From the NCBI RefSeq assembly GCF_006538705.1, contig NZ_BJLP01000005.1, positions 1 through 64,000 on the forward strand: a stretch of DNA of 64,000 nt, given 5' to 3'. This stretch comes from Cellulomonas uda (GTDB lineage: Bacteria; Actinomycetota; Actinomycetes; Actinomycetales; Cellulomonadaceae). The notes beneath the pieces were generated by a model. That model was not told the origin of the DNA and made no database searches. It worked only from the letters and a program-made list of their open reading frames with translations. Shown here in pieces: positions 20,722-30,127 of the stretch. Both the position numbers and the translations under genes were made by a program. Every line of letters begins with the position of its first letter. Within the stretch, counting starts at the first letter, position 1.

Positions 20722-21642
20722 TCAGGCCCGGGGGTGTGCCTGCGCGTAGGCCGAGCGGAGGCGCTCGGCGGAGACGTGGGTGTAACGCTGGGTGGTCGAG
20801 AGGCTGGAGTGGCCGAGGATCTCCTGCACGCTGCGCAGGTCCGACCCTCCTTCCAGGAGGTGGGTCGCCGCGGAGTGGCGCATGCCGTGGGGGGCGAGGT
20901 CGACGCCCGTCACGCTCGTCGCGCGGTGCACGACGGTGCGGACCTGACGCTGGTCGACGCGACCGCCGCGCGCGCCGACGAACAGCGCGTCGCCGGTGGT
21001 GGCGACCTGTCCGCGCACTCGCAGCCACGCGTCGAGCGCGCGGGCCGCGGGGACGCCGAACGGCACGACGCGCTGCTTGTCACCCTTGCCCGTGACCCGC
21101 ACGGTGCGCTGCGCGAGGTCCACGTCGGCGACGTCCGCGCCGCACAGCTCAGCGACCCGCGCGCCGGTGGCGTACAGGAGCTCGAGCATCGCCCAGTCCC
21201 GCACGCTCAGGGGCTCGGTGTCGTCCGCCAGCGCCGCGAGCGCGTCGAGTGCCTCGCGGGCGCCGTCCTGCGTGAGCACCGCCGGCAGCGTGGCCGCGGT
21301 GCGCGGCGACGCGAGCCGCAGCGCCGGGTCGGCCGCGACGCGACCGGTGCGCGTGGCCCACGCGAAGAACGTGCGGGCGCTCGCGCCGCGACGGGCGAGC
21401 GTCGCACGGCTGCGCTGGTCGGCGGCCATCGAGGCGAGCCAGGCGCGCAGCGTCGCGAGGTCGACGTCGGTCAGCTCGGCCGCGCCGTGGCGGGCGGCGT
21501 AGCCGAGCAGCGCGTCGACGTCCCCGACGTAGGCGCGCACGGTGTGGGGGGACAACCCGCGCACCGTGCCCAGATAGGTCGAGAAGTCCGCGAGCAGGCG
21601 CGCACGAGCAGGCGCCTGGGCGGTGATCTCGGCCACGTTCAT
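20722..21642 (-). CDS. xerC: Tyrosine recombinase XerC
   Basis: 306 residues. It resolves chromosome dimers at dif together with XerD. The N-terminal SAM-like DNA-binding domain is followed by the catalytic domain: Arg in ATGARVAEL, Lys in TGKGDKQR, HGMRH, the LGHSS His, and Tyr in TTQRYTHV. All catalytic residues are present. Length and the dprA-xerC-whiG context favour housekeeping XerC over a phage integrase. It starts with ATG at 21642, after a 148-base gap from dprA. Confidence 0.93.
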   Translation of the reverse strand: MNVAEITAQAPARARLLADFSTYLGTVRGLSPHTVRAYVGDVDALLGYAARHGAAELTDVDLATLRAWLASMAADQRSRATLARRGASARTFFAWATRTGRVAADPALRLASPRTAATLPAVLTQDGAREALDALAALADDTEPLSVRDWAMLELLYATGARVAELCGADVADVDLAQRTVRVTGKGDKQRVVPFGVPAARALDAWLRVRGQVATTGDALFVGARGGRVDQRQVRTVVHRATSVTGVDLAPHGMRHSAATHLLEGGSDLRSVQEILGHSSLSTTQRYTHVSAERLRSAYAQAHPRA

Positions 21643-21790
21643 GCGAATACGGTGACGGCTTTACGACCCGGGAACAAGCCTCGAATTCACCCGTGCGGAC
21701 TAACGCCGCGTATTTGTTTCCCGATTGTCCGAATTGGACCGGACATTCTGCGCAGACCGGTGACGCGTTTCACCCGCTGCGTAACGCAGA
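21643..21790. other. AT-richer intergenic region with small palindromes
   Basis: This gap between dprA and xerC is visibly less GC-rich than its surroundings (for example GTATTTGTTTCCCGATTG). It carries three short dyads: GTCCGAATTGGAC (21727-21739), TCTGCGCAGA (21747-21756) and CTGCGTAACGCAG (21777-21789). The last is directly after the dprA stop. They could be operators or weak hairpins for a promoter serving xerC-whiG. No confident -10/-35 pair was found. Confidence 0.4.
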
Positions 21791-23005
21791 TCACACCGGA
21801 CTCGCCGTCCAGCCTCCGCCCTCGTTCCTCGCGAGGCCCGCGAGCTCGAGCAGACCGAGCGCCGCGATCGCATCGGCGGACGAGACGCCAGCCGCTCGGG
21901 CAACCGTCTCGGCGGGCCGGGGCGCGCGGGTCCCGAGCGCGTCGTGCACCCGTCGCGCGAGCGGATCGACACCGTCGAGCGCACGCGCCGGCCCCTCGCG
22001 CTCGGGGGCCGCGTCCGTGCCGATCGCGCCGGCGAGCTCGAGCACCTCGGCGGCGTCGGTGACGCAGACCGCCGCCCCGTCGCGCAGGAGCCGGTGGCAC
22101 CCGGCCGACGCCATCGAGGTGACCGGACCCGGCACGGCACCGACCGGGCGGCCGATGCGCAGCGCGTGGTGCGCGGTCGACAGCGCACCGGACCGCCACG
22201 CCGCCTCGACCACGACCGTGGCCGACCCGAGCGCCGCGATCAGGCGGTTGCGCTGCAGGAACCGGCTGCGGGTCGGCAGGCTGCCCGGCGGCACCTCGCC
22301 GACGACCGCGCCGCCGCTCGCCACGGCCTCCTCCACGAGGCGCGCGTTGCCCGCGGGGTACGCGCGGTCCACGCCGCCCGCGACGACGACGACCGTGCGA
22401 CCGCCGGCCGCGAGCGCGCCGCGGTGCGCGGCCGCGTCGATCCCGTACGCCCCGCCCGAGACGACCACGCGGCCGGCCCGCGCCAGCCCCACGGCGAGGT
22501 CGACCGCCACCCCCTCGCCGTACGCCGTGGCCGCGCGCGCACCGACGAGGGCGACGACTGCCGCCGCTCCCAGCTCACCGCGCACCCACAGGCAGCTCGG
22601 AGCGCCGGCCCCGAGCGCGTCGAGGCCGGACGGCCAGTCCGGGTCACCCGGCACCACGACCCGCGCGGCCGCTCGCGTCGGCGGCGGTCCACCAGGAGAC
22701 CAGCCCTCCACCCCCAGCCGCCGGGCCCGTGGGCCCCACCGCGCCACCGCGCGGCTCAGGCGGGCAGCGGCCCGCGGCGAGGCCGACTGCGGCAGCGCGG
22801 TGCGTCCGCCCGCGTTCGCGACGACCCAGCGCCACGCCTCCGCCGCGCCCAGCTGCGCGAGAAGCGCACCCGCGACCTCGTCGCCCGGCTCGGCCAGCGC
22901 GCTCCACGCCGCGCGCGCCCATCGCTCCTCGTCGCCGACGCCCCGACCGTCCGTGCCCACGGGGCCCGTCGTCGTCCGGCCCGTGAGGCCGCCCTCGGCG
23001 GTCAT
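21791..23005 (-). CDS. dprA: DNA-processing protein DprA
   Basis: 404 residues. DprA loads RecA onto incoming single-stranded DNA during transformation. The Rossmann-like core carries the family patterns VVSGGAYGIDAAAHRGAL and the FLQRNRLIAALG and SGALSTAHHALRIGRPVGAVPGP-type segments. A C-terminal winged-helix (RVHDALGTRAPRPAETVARA) is present. The ATG at 23005 overlaps the comM stop (ATGA). With comM and yraN next to it this is the standard comM-dprA block. No comEA/comEC genes are in the window. Confidence 0.95.
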   Translation of the reverse strand: MTAEGGLTGRTTTGPVGTDGRGVGDEERWARAAWSALAEPGDEVAGALLAQLGAAEAWRWVVANAGGRTALPQSASPRAAARLSRAVARWGPRARRLGVEGWSPGGPPPTRAAARVVVPGDPDWPSGLDALGAGAPSCLWVRGELGAAAVVALVGARAATAYGEGVAVDLAVGLARAGRVVVSGGAYGIDAAAHRGALAAGGRTVVVVAGGVDRAYPAGNARLVEEAVASGGAVVGEVPPGSLPTRSRFLQRNRLIAALGSATVVVEAAWRSGALSTAHHALRIGRPVGAVPGPVTSMASAGCHRLLRDGAAVCVTDAAEVLELAGAIGTDAAPEREGPARALDGVDPLARRVHDALGTRAPRPAETVARAAGVSSADAIAALGLLELAGLARNEGGGWTASPV

Positions 23006-24525
23006 GCGCCCCTCCCCCGGGTCCGCAGCGCGAGCGCGCGGCCCACGTCCGACCGGTCGGGCGCCGCGCGTCCCGCGAGGTCGGCGACGGTCCAGGCGAC
23101 CCGCAGCACGCGGTCGGCGCCGCGCCGGCTCAGCGTCCCGCGGTCGACCGCCCGGTCGAGGTCCGCGACGAGCGAGCGGTCCGGCCCGAGCCGCTCGCGC
23201 AGCCAGGAGCCGGGTGCCTGCGCGCACGTGCGCCACGGCAGCCCGGCGAACCGCTCGGCCTGCGCCGCGCGCGCCTCGGCCACGCGACGCGCGACGACAC
23301 GGGTCGGCTCGCCGGTCGCGTCCGTCGCACGTGACGGCTGCAGCTCGACCTGCAGGTCGACCCGGTCGAGGAGGGGTCCGGACAGCTTGGCGAGGTAGCG
23401 GCGGCGCTGCTCCGGGCGGCACGTGCACGCGAGACCCTTGCCGACCGCCATGCCGCACGGGCACGGGTTGGCCGCGAGGACCAGCTGGAACCGCGCGGGG
23501 TAGCGTGCCGCCCCCTGCGCACGGTGCAGCACGAGCTCACCGTGCTCGAGCGGCTGGCGCAGGGTCTGCAGCACGGCGGTCGTGAACTCCGGCGCCTCGT
23601 CCAGGAACAGCACGCCCAGGTGCGCGCGCGACGCCGCGCCGGGACGCGGGATGCCGGAGCCACCGCCGATCACGCTCGCGGGCGTCGCGGTGTGGTGCGG
23701 GTCCTCGTAGGGCGGGCGGCGCAGCAGCCCGTCGCCCGCGTCGAAGGTCCCCGCGACGGAGTGGATCGCGGTGACCTCGACAGCCTCGTCCTCGGTGAGG
23801 TCGGGCAGCAGGCCCGGCAGGCGAGCCGCGAGCATCGTCTTGCCCGTGCCCGGCGGGCCGACCATGAGCAGGTGGTGCCCGCCCGCGGCCGCGACCTCGA
23901 GGCACAGCCGTGCCTCGTCCTGCCCGACGACGTCCACGAGGTCCGGGACGACCACGCCCGGCGCGGCCACCACCGGCTCTGCCGCCGCCGGCGCGACCTC
24001 GGGCACCTCGACGGCCGCCCCGTGCGCGGCCAGCACGTGCGCGAGCGTGCGCGCCCCGCGCACCTGCGCACCGGGAACGAGCGCCGCCTCCGCGACGCTC
24101 GCCTCGGGCACGACGACGCGCGGACGCCCCGCCGCCACGGCTGCGACGACGGCGGGCAGCACGCCGCGCACGGGACGCAGCCGCCCGTCGAGGCCGAGCT
24201 CGCCCAGGTGCACGACGCCGCGCACGCGCTCCGGGTCCACGACCCCCGCCCCCGCGAGCGCCGCGACCGCGATCGCGAGGTCGAAGCCCGAGCCCGACTT
24301 CGGCAGGGTCGCGGGCGAGAGGTTCACGGTCACCCGCCGGTTGGGCCACGTGAGCCCGGTGGACGCGACTGCCGCGCGGACGCGGTCCCGCGACTCCGCG
24401 AGGGACGTGTCCGGCAGCCCGACGAGCGTGAACGCCGGCAGCGCCGCCGCGAGGTGCGCCTCGACCTCGACGACGTGCCCGACCATGCCGACGAGCGCGA
24501 CGCACAGCGTGCCGCCCAGCGCCAC
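23002..24525 (-). CDS. comM: YifB/ComM Mg-chelatase-like AAA ATPase
   Basis: 507 residues. ComM is an AAA+ helicase acting in branch migration during natural transformation. The N-terminal LonC-like domain (ALPAFTLVGLPDTSLAESRDRVRAA, shown only in part by its motif) is followed by Walker A GPPGTGKTM, Walker B VLFLDEAPEF, and a Cys-containing element NPCPCGMAVGKGLACTC. A C-terminal Mg_chelatase_C domain ends the protein. The GTG at 24525 lies one base after the yraN stop. Length is normal. Confidence 0.94.
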   Translation of the reverse strand: MALGGTLCVALVGMVGHVVEVEAHLAAALPAFTLVGLPDTSLAESRDRVRAAVASTGLTWPNRRVTVNLSPATLPKSGSGFDLAIAVAALAGAGVVDPERVRGVVHLGELGLDGRLRPVRGVLPAVVAAVAAGRPRVVVPEASVAEAALVPGAQVRGARTLAHVLAAHGAAVEVPEVAPAAAEPVVAAPGVVVPDLVDVVGQDEARLCLEVAAAGGHHLLMVGPPGTGKTMLAARLPGLLPDLTEDEAVEVTAIHSVAGTFDAGDGLLRRPPYEDPHHTATPASVIGGGSGIPRPGAASRAHLGVLFLDEAPEFTTAVLQTLRQPLEHGELVLHRAQGAARYPARFQLVLAANPCPCGMAVGKGLACTCRPEQRRRYLAKLSGPLLDRVDLQVELQPSRATDATGEPTRVVARRVAEARAAQAERFAGLPWRTCAQAPGSWLRERLGPDRSLVADLDRAVDRGTLSRRGADRVLRVAWTVADLAGRAAPDRSDVGRALALRTRGRGA

Positions 24526-24526
24526 G

Positions 24527-24883
24527 TCAGCACACCCCCCGCAGGTGCTCGACCTGCGCCGCGCCGGCGCGCGGCAGCAGCACGGCGATGACGTCCACCC
24601 GCACCGACGCGACCCGTCGGTCGTGCTCCGCGAGCCACTGCGCCGCGAGCCGCCGGATGCGCGCCAGCTTGCGCCAGGTCACCGCCTCGGCGGGCGTCCC
24701 GTAGGCGGTCGAGCGCCGCGTCTTGACCTCGACGACCACGAGCTCGTCGCCGTCCATCCCCACGAGGTCGAGCTCGCCGTACCGGCACCGCCAGTTGCGG
24801 TCCAGCACGCGCCAGCCGCTCGCCTCGACGTGAGCCGCAGCCACGTCCTCCCCGTACCGCCCGACGGCGTCCTTCGCGCGCAC
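24527..24883 (-). CDS. yraN: YraN/UPF0102 family nuclease-fold protein
   Basis: 118 residues from the chosen start. UPF0102 proteins have a restriction-endonuclease-like fold; the conserved motifs are GELDLV and VVVEVKTRRS, fitting the D-ExK pattern. The function is unresolved. The SD decides the start: a GGAGG at 24896-24892 is eight bases from the GTG at 24883, whereas the upstream GTGs at 24892 and 24889 overlap or touch the SD. A 7-base hairpin (24896-24915) sits at the same place. It is first in the yraN-comM-dprA run. Confidence 0.88.
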   Translation of the reverse strand: MRAKDAVGRYGEDVAAAHVEASGWRVLDRNWRCRYGELDLVGMDGDELVVVEVKTRRSTAYGTPAEAVTWRKLARIRRLAAQWLAEHDRRVASVRVDVIAVLLPRAGAAQVEHLRGVC

Positions 24884-25004
24884 GCGCACCACCTCCGCCG
24901 CCGATCGTGGCGGCGCGGGTACCCACGCCGGGCACGTGCCTGCGTGGTCTGTGGACGCGCGGCGCGGGACGCGGGGCTGGGGTCGGGTCGCGCCGGTGCA
25001 GGGG

Positions 25005-25328
25005 TCAGCGCGGGAAGCCCGCGCCCCCGCCCAGGTCGAGCTCCGCCTTCGCCAGCTCCTCGACGTTGACGTCCTTGAACGTCACGACGCGCACCGACTT
25101 CACGAAGCGTGCCGAGCGGTACACGTCCCACACCCAGGCGTCGGCGAGCGTCAGCTCGAAGTACACCTCACCGGCGGCCGAGCGGACCTGCAGGTCCACG
25201 TGGTTCGCCAGGTAGAACCGGCGCTCGGTCTCCACCACGTACGAGAACAGGTTCACGACGTCCCGGTACTCGCGGTAGAGCGCGAGCTCCATGTCGGTCT
25301 CGTAGTTCTCCAGGTCCTCGGCGCTCAC
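25005..25328 (-). CDS. DUF2469 conserved actinobacterial protein
   Basis: 107 residues, matching the DUF2469 family (Rv2901c-like) found after rnhB in actinobacteria. The N-terminus [24 protein letters not shown] is typical, and [19 protein letters not shown] is conserved. The function is unknown. The GTG at 25328 overlaps the rnhB stop (GTGA), so it is coupled to rnhB. No signal peptide or membrane segment is seen. Confidence 0.92.
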   Translation of the reverse strand: MSAEDLENYETDMELALYREYRDVVNLFSYVVETERRFYLANHVDLQVRSAAGEVYFELTLADAWVWDVYRSARFVKSVRVVTFKDVNVEELAKAELDLGGGAGFPR

Positions 25329-26122
25329 GTGCTCATCATCCCCCACGCGGCGGCGTCGTCGTCCAGCCGCGCCGCAGCGGTCGCGTCCGTCGGGAGGGCC
25401 GCCTCGCCCGACGAGCCCGTCAGGCGCCACGAGCGGCGGTGCAGCACGCACGGCCCGAGCTCGCGCAGCGCCGCCAGGTGGTCGGGACTCGCGTAGCCCT
25501 TGTTCTCGTCCCAGCGGAAGTGCGGGTGCTGCGCGGCGAGCTCGACCATGAGGGAGTCTCGCTCGCACTTCGCGAGCACGCTCGCGGCCGCGACGCTCGC
25601 GCACGTGCGGTCCGCCTTGACCCTCAGGTGCACGCGCGGAGCGGTGAGCACGGGCGCGTCGAGGGCGAACAGGTCCCCCTGCGCGGGAGGCGTGAGCCAG
25701 TCGTGCGAGCCGTCGAGCACGACGACGTCCACGGGGCCGGTCGTCGCGCACGCCGCCCCCAGGGCCCGGTGCCCGGCCAGCCGCAGTGCCGCGATGATCC
25801 CGAGCTCGTCGATCTCCGCGGCGCTCGCGTGGCCGACGGCCCGCGCGAGACCCCACCGCGCCAGCCGAGGCAGCAGCGCGGTGCGCGCGGCCGGCGACAG
25901 CAGCTTGGAGTCGGCGACGCCCTGCGGCGCGGACCTGGTACCCGCGTCGACCACGACGACACCGACCGACACCGGACCCGCCAGCGACCCCCGGCCCACC
26001 TCGTCCATCCCCGCGACGAGCCGTGCGCCGCCCCGCAGGAGCGTGCGCTCGAGGCGCAGGTGCGGGCCGGGACGCGGCGCGCGGACCCGCGTCGTCGTCG
26101 AACGGTCGTCCAGCGCGGTCAT
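25325..26122 (-). CDS. rnhB: Ribonuclease HII
   Basis: 265 residues. It cleaves RNA in RNA-DNA hybrids, especially single ribonucleotides in DNA. Catalytic motif I is [14 protein letters not shown] (Asp, Glu), [10 protein letters not shown] gives the third acid, and [21 protein letters not shown] is the conserved later block containing the last Asp region. The ATG at 26122 overlaps the lepB stop (ATGA). The lepB-rnhB-DUF2469 order matches Mycobacterium. Confidence 0.96.
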   Translation of the reverse strand: MTALDDRSTTTRVRAPRPGPHLRLERTLLRGGARLVAGMDEVGRGSLAGPVSVGVVVVDAGTRSAPQGVADSKLLSPAARTALLPRLARWGLARAVGHASAAEIDELGIIAALRLAGHRALGAACATTGPVDVVVLDGSHDWLTPPAQGDLFALDAPVLTAPRVHLRVKADRTCASVAAASVLAKCERDSLMVELAAQHPHFRWDENKGYASPDHLAALRELGPCVLHRRSWRLTGSSGEAALPTDATAAARLDDDAAAWGMMST

Positions 26123-26955
26123 GACGGGTCGGGGACGTCCTTGAACGTCTCGCCGGGGTTGTGCAGCACCTCGGCGTGGTCGAGCGGCCAGACGAGCACG
26201 AACGCCTTGCCGACGACGTTCCCGAGCGGGATCGAGCCGCCCCCGGCGTCGCCGAGGTGCGCGCGCGAGTCCCGCGAGCTCTGCCGGTTGTCGCCCATCA
26301 CCCACAGGCTGTCCGGAGGCACGGTGACGTCGAACGCGAGCTGGCTCGGCATCGCGCCCGCCGCGAGGTACGGCTCGTCGATCGCGACCCCGTTGACCGT
26401 CAGCGGCTCGCCCGGACCGTCGCACGCCACGCGGTCGCCGGGCAGCCCGATGACGCGCTTGACCAGGTGCTCGCCCGCGTCCTGCGGGTAGAGGCCGATG
26501 AAGGTGAGGACGTCGTTGAGGGTGTGCCGCCAGCCCGTGGTGACCTCGGGCTCCTGCCCGTCGAGCCAGCCGCCCGGGTCCTTGAACACGACGATGTCGC
26601 CGCGCTCGAGGTCGAACGGACCGGGCGTCAGCTTGCTGACCATGATGCGGTCGTTCACGAGCAGCGTGTCGTACATCGACGAGCTCGGGATGAAGAACGC
26701 CTGCACCAGGAACGTCTTGATGAGCCAGGACAGCACGAGCGCCGAGACCAGGATGATGCCCGTCTCGCGCAGCAGCGACCCACCCGCGCTCGTCCTGCGC
26801 CGCGGGCCCTGGCCGCGCTCGGCGCGCCGCCGGTCCGCCCTGCCGATGGGCTCGACCGGCGTCGTCGCCTCGTCGGGACCGTTCGCGGGCTTCCCGTCGT
26901 TGCGGTCGGCGGGCGTCGCCGCGGCGTCCGCGGTCCACGTCTCCGGTTCGTGCAT
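26119..26955 (-). CDS. lepB: Type I signal peptidase
   Basis: 278 residues. It removes signal peptides from exported proteins. A charged cytoplasmic N-terminus of ~60 residues leads to one membrane segment ([20 protein letters not shown]). Next come the catalytic Ser in FFIPSSSM, the catalytic Lys in [11 protein letters not shown], and box [12 protein letters not shown]. The ATG at 26955 is chosen because GGAG lies upstream and the N-terminus resembles relatives; upstream in-frame starts exist. It serves the several secreted proteins in this window. Confidence 0.94.
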   Translation of the reverse strand: MHEPETWTADAAATPADRNDGKPANGPDEATTPVEPIGRADRRRAERGQGPRRRTSAGGSLLRETGIILVSALVLSWLIKTFLVQAFFIPSSSMYDTLLVNDRIMVSKLTPGPFDLERGDIVVFKDPGGWLDGQEPEVTTGWRHTLNDVLTFIGLYPQDAGEHLVKRVIGLPGDRVACDGPGEPLTVNGVAIDEPYLAAGAMPSQLAFDVTVPPDSLWVMGDNRQSSRDSRAHLGDAGGGSIPLGNVVGKAFVLVWPLDHAEVLHNPGETFKDVPDPS

Positions 26956-27157
26956 GCTCGTCTGCTCCGTCTCCCCGCGCCCCGGTGGCACCGCTGCCCC
27001 GGCCTGCCCCTGCTCGCTCCCCTGCGCGCTCACCTGCCGGCTCACCGGGCCGGGCGCCGACCGGCCGAGAGCGCCGTCGGGCGTCCGTTCGTCGTCGGGT
27101 CCCAGGGTCACCGGGACACTCTCGCACGCCTGGCCGTGTGCGCGGTGCACGGATCGC

Positions 27158-27211
27158 GACATGAGCGACGTGAACGACATGAGCGACGTGAACGACGTGA
27201 ACGACGTGGAC
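27158..27211. repeat. Six 9-base tandem repeats between rplS and lepB
   Basis: Six 9-base units of the form GAC-RTG-RRC run without gaps, alternating GACATGAGC and GACGTGAAC and ending in GACGTGGAC. They lie in the 340-base gap between lepB and rplS that otherwise holds only the rplS terminator. The repeat would encode a short Asp-rich peptide, but there is no supporting gene. It may be a slippage-prone spacer or an upstream element for lepB. Confidence 0.8.
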
Positions 27212-27236
27212 GCCGCGGGCGTCGTGGGCCGACACG

Positions 27237-27274
27237 CCGTGAGGGCGGCCACCCGGAGGTGGCCGCCCTCACGG
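27237..27274 (-). terminator. Hairpin terminator after rplS
   Basis: A perfect 17-base stem with a CGGA loop (left arm 27237-27253, right arm 27258-27274), starting 21 bases beyond the rplS stop. It is the strongest structural signal between rplS and lepB and should separate the two transcripts. Confidence 0.9.
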
Positions 27275-27295
27275 ACGGGAGTCGTGCGCGTCGAC

Positions 27296-27658
27296 TCAGG
27301 CCTGGGCGGCCGTGTTCTCGCGCTTCTCCTTGATCTTGGCCTTCTTGCCCCGCAGGCCGCGCAGGTAGTACAGCTTCGCGCGGCGGACGTCACCGCGGGT
27401 GACGACCTCGATGGACTCCAGCGAGGGCGCGTGCACGGGGAACGTGCGCTCGACGCCGACCTGGAAGCTGATCTTGCGGACGGTGAACGTCTCGCGGACG
27501 CCCGCACCCTGGCGGGCGATGACGACGCCCTGGAACGCCTGGACGCGCGAGCGGTTGCCCTCGACGACCTTGACGTTGACCTTGACGGTGTCGCCCGGGC
27601 GGAACTCCGGGATGTCGGACCGCAGCGCGGCGGCGTCGACCTGGTCCAGCGTGTGCAT
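27296..27658 (-). CDS. rplS: 50S ribosomal protein L19
   Basis: 120 residues, typical length. L19 lies at the 30S-50S interface. The sequence shows [44 protein letters not shown] and [19 protein letters not shown]-type segments expected of L19. The ATG at 27658 has AGGAGAT upstream. A 280-base gap separates it from trmD, so although the rimM-trmD-rplS order is conserved, rplS probably has its own promoter here. Confidence 0.97.
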   Translation of the reverse strand: MHTLDQVDAAALRSDIPEFRPGDTVKVNVKVVEGNRSRVQAFQGVVIARQGAGVRETFTVRKISFQVGVERTFPVHAPSLESIEVVTRGDVRRAKLYYLRGLRGKKAKIKEKRENTAAQA

Positions 27659-27890
27659 GCTGATCTCCTCGTCCTGCGCACGGGTCAGGAGCGTGATGTC
27701 GGGGGCGGGCACGCGTCACGCGCGGGCTCGTCCCGGTGGTCTGGTCGTGGTGCGTCCGGACCGGCTCGGCCGGGACCGGTGGGTCGTCGGTCGTCTCCCC
27801 CGTGGCAGAGACGCGACCGCGCGCGCACCAGCGGACAAGTCTGCCACAGGGCCGGTGGCGCCGGGTAATCGGGCGCCGGGTCGGCGACCT

Positions 27891-27928
27891 GACGTGACGC
27901 GACGTGACGTGAGGCGATGCGACGTGAC
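27891..27928. repeat. Degenerate GACGTGAC repeats upstream of rplS
   Basis: In the 280-base gap between trmD and rplS, GACGTGAC occurs three times with GC-rich spacers, partly alternating with GAGGCGAT. No gene or clear promoter is seen in this stretch. The units resemble, without matching, the 9-base repeat at 27158-27211. Confidence 0.5.
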
Positions 27929-27938
27929 CGAGGGCGCC

Positions 27939-28718
27939 TCACCCGTCGCCGGGTCGCGACGCCGGAGGTGCCGCCGGCTCGTCGTGCTGCGCGAGCACCT
28001 CCCGGTCGTGCCGGTCGAGCGCACCCTCGTCGAGCGCCGCCAGCATGTCGGGACGGCGCTGCGCGGTGCGGTGCAGCGCCTCGTCGCGACGCCACCGCGC
28101 GATCCGGGCGTGGTGTCCCGAGAGCAGCACGTCGGGGACGTCGAGCCCACGCCACGACGGCGGCTTGGTGTACACGGGGTACTCGAGCAGCCCCGCCTCG
28201 CCGTGCGACTCCTCCACGAGCGAGTGCGGGTTGCCGACGACTCCAGGCAGCAGCCGCGCGACCGCCTCGACGAGCACGAGCGCGGCGACCTCACCGCCGT
28301 TGAGCACGTAGTCGCCGATCGAGTACTCCGTCACGCGCACGCCCGCGGCGCGGTAGTGCTCGGCGACCCGGGCGTCGATCCCCTCGTACCTCCCGCACGC
28401 GACGACGAGGTGCGCGTCCTGCGCGACCGCGTGCGCCGTGCGCTGCGTGAGGACCTCGCCCGACGGCGTCGGCAGCAGCAGGTGCGCCCCCGGCGTGAGG
28501 ACGTCGTCGAGCGCCGCGCCCCACACGTCCGGCCGCATCACCATGCCCGCGCCACCGCCGAACGGGGTGTCGTCGACCGTCCGGTGCCGGTCGGTGGTCC
28601 AGTCGCGCAGGTCGTGCACGCGCAGGTCGAGGATCCCCGCCTCGCGCGCCTTGCCGACGAGCGAGAGCCGCAGCGGCGCGAGGTAGTCCGGGAAGATCGT
28701 CAGGACGTCGACGCGCAC
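27939..28718 (-). CDS. trmD: tRNA (guanine37-N1)-methyltransferase
   Basis: 259 residues. SPOUT enzyme that methylates G37 next to the anticodon to prevent frameshifting. The N-terminus [16 protein letters not shown], the trefoil-knot motifs [14 protein letters not shown] and [15 protein letters not shown], and the C-terminal [17 protein letters not shown] are diagnostic. It begins with GTG at 28718, five bases after the rimM stop. The tail after about residue 235 is family-variable. Confidence 0.97.
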   Translation of the reverse strand: MRVDVLTIFPDYLAPLRLSLVGKAREAGILDLRVHDLRDWTTDRHRTVDDTPFGGGAGMVMRPDVWGAALDDVLTPGAHLLLPTPSGEVLTQRTAHAVAQDAHLVVACGRYEGIDARVAEHYRAAGVRVTEYSIGDYVLNGGEVAALVLVEAVARLLPGVVGNPHSLVEESHGEAGLLEYPVYTKPPSWRGLDVPDVLLSGHHARIARWRRDEALHRTAQRRPDMLAALDEGALDRHDREVLAQHDEPAAPPASRPGDG

Positions 28719-28723
28719 GGGGG

Positions 28724-29326
28724 TCAGCCGTCCCGACCGTCGGGGCCCGCGGCGTCCGGCGCCGAGTCCTCGTCGGGACCGTCCGGGCCGCCCGACGTCT
28801 CGTCGGACACCACGAGGTTCGCCGCGTCCGACGCGAGCAGGCCGCCCGGCGGGTCGAGCACGACCCGACCGCCCGGCACGTCCACGACCGGCACGATCGC
28901 CCGCACGAACGGCACGAGCGTGCGCGCGCCGTCCGGCTCACGCAGGACGAGCACGTCCTGCGCCGGCAGGTGCTCGAGCCCGACGACCTCGCCCAGCACA
29001 CGGCCGTCGACGTGCTCGACGCGCAGCCCGCGCAGCTCGTGCGGGTACCAGGCGTCCTCCTCGTCGGAGGCCTCGTCCTCCACCACCAGCGACACACCGC
29101 GCAGCGCCTCGGCCGCGCTGCGGTCGCTCACCTGCGCGAACGTCGCGTACCAGCGTCCCTGCTGGACGCGCGTGCGCACCACGGTCAGCGGCCCGACGCC
29201 CGCACGGTCGGTGCCGAGCACCGTCCCGTCGGCAAGGCGCTCGTCGGGGGTGTCGGTCCGCAGGTCGAGCGCGACCTCGCCGCGCAGCCCGTGCGCGCGT
29301 CCGACGCGTGCCACCGTCAGCAGCAT
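28724..29326 (-). CDS. rimM: 16S rRNA processing protein RimM
   Basis: 200 residues. RimM helps mature the 30S head and binds S19. The N-terminal RimM domain ([18 protein letters not shown]) and the C-terminal PRC-barrel ([22 protein letters not shown]) are both present, ending in an acidic tail. The ATG at 29326 has a GAGGAGGA SD. It follows the KH gene by 121 bases, with a strong hairpin in between, and is closely linked to trmD. Confidence 0.95.
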   Translation of the reverse strand: MLLTVARVGRAHGLRGEVALDLRTDTPDERLADGTVLGTDRAGVGPLTVVRTRVQQGRWYATFAQVSDRSAAEALRGVSLVVEDEASDEEDAWYPHELRGLRVEHVDGRVLGEVVGLEHLPAQDVLVLREPDGARTLVPFVRAIVPVVDVPGGRVVLDPPGGLLASDAANLVVSDETSGGPDGPDEDSAPDAAGPDGRDG

Positions 29327-29357
29327 GTGGGGGTCCTCCTCAGGACGGGTTCGGGAC

Positions 29358-29399
29358 GACGAGAGGCCCGGCCCCAGGGTAGGGGCCGGGCCTCTCGTC
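29358..29399. terminator. Perfect 18-base hairpin between the KH gene and rimM
   Basis: Left arm 29358-29375, six-base loop AGGGTA, right arm 29382-29399; the stem is perfect. It lies 48 bases downstream of the KH-protein stop and 31 bases upstream of the rimM start. It would stop rpsP-KH transcripts, or reduce read-through into rimM-trmD. Confidence 0.85.
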
Positions 29400-29447
29400 A
29401 CGCGGCTCGGTGGCCGCGCGACGGCTCGTGCTCGTCGGCTCCGCGGG

Positions 29448-29687
29448 TCAGCGGCGGTCGACGTCGACCACGTCGACGCGCACCGGACCCTCGGTCGACA
29501 GCGCGCCGACGACCGTCCGCAGCGCCTTCGCGGTGCGGCCGCTGCGGCCGATCACGCGCCCGAGGTCGTCCGGGTGGACCCGGACCTCGAGCAGCTCACC
29601 ACGGCGCAGCGCCACCGCGCTCACCCGGACGTCGTCCGGGTGGTCGACGATGCCGCGCACCAGGTGCTCGAGCGCGTCGGCGAGCAT
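29448..29687 (-). CDS. KH-domain RNA-binding protein (YlqC family)
   Basis: 79 residues. A single KH domain with the GxxG-type loop GRVIGRSGRTAKALRT. YlqC/KhpA-type proteins sit between rpsP and rimM in many Gram-positives and bind RNA broadly. The ATG at 29687 overlaps the rpsP stop by one base (TGATG), so it is coupled to rpsP. KhpA in other species partners KhpB (Jag), which is not in this window. Confidence 0.93.
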   Translation of the reverse strand: MLADALEHLVRGIVDHPDDVRVSAVALRRGELLEVRVHPDDLGRVIGRSGRTAKALRTVVGALSTEGPVRVDVVDVDRR

Positions 29688-30127
29688 CAGGCCTGCTCGT
29701 CCTCGGCGGCGGCCTCGGCCGGCGCCCCGTCGGCCGGCGCCTCGTCGGCGACGACCTTCTTCTCGGACGCCGTCGCCTTGACCTTCTCGGCGTCGGCGGC
29801 GGCAGCCTCGACGGCGGCCTTCGGGTCGGCCTTGCCGGCCTTGACCTTCAGCGTGCCCTCGGCACCCGGCAGGCCCTTGAACTTCTGCCAGTCGCCGGTG
29901 ACCTTGAGGAGCGCGAGCACCTGCTCGGTCGGCTGCGCGCCGACGCCGAGCCAGTACTGCGCACGCTCCGAGGAGATGTCGATGAGCGACGGCTCCTCGG
30001 TCGGGTGGTACTTGCCGATCTCCTCGATGACGCGGCCGTCACGCTTGGTGCGCGAGTCCGCGACGACGACACGGTAATACGGCGCCCGGATCTTGCCGAG
30101 ACGCTTCAGACGGATCTTGGTGGCCAC
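29687..30127 (-). CDS. rpsP: 30S ribosomal protein S16
   Basis: 146 residues. The S16 core ([22 protein letters not shown]-type start, then [14 protein letters not shown]) fills the first ~85 residues. A C-terminal Ala/Glu/Lys extension of about 55 residues follows, common on actinobacterial S16. The GTG at 30127 is the first codon. It is the first gene of the rpsP-KH pair. Confidence 0.97.
   Translation of the reverse strand: MATKIRLKRLGKIRAPYYRVVVADSRTKRDGRVIEEIGKYHPTEEPSLIDISSERAQYWLGVGAQPTEQVLALLKVTGDWQKFKGLPGAEGTLKVKAGKADPKAAVEAAAADAEKVKATASEKKVVADEAPADGAPAEAAAEDEQA

Noticed and set aside
20722-21642. Possible phage integrase
   Set aside because: The protein matches housekeeping XerC in length, motifs and neighbourhood (dprA, whiG); there are no phage genes or att-like duplications.
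26956-27157. Upstream extension of lepB to a start beyond 27000
   Set aside because: The frame is open, but the extra residues are low-complexity and unlike signal peptidases; ATG 26955 has an acceptable SD.
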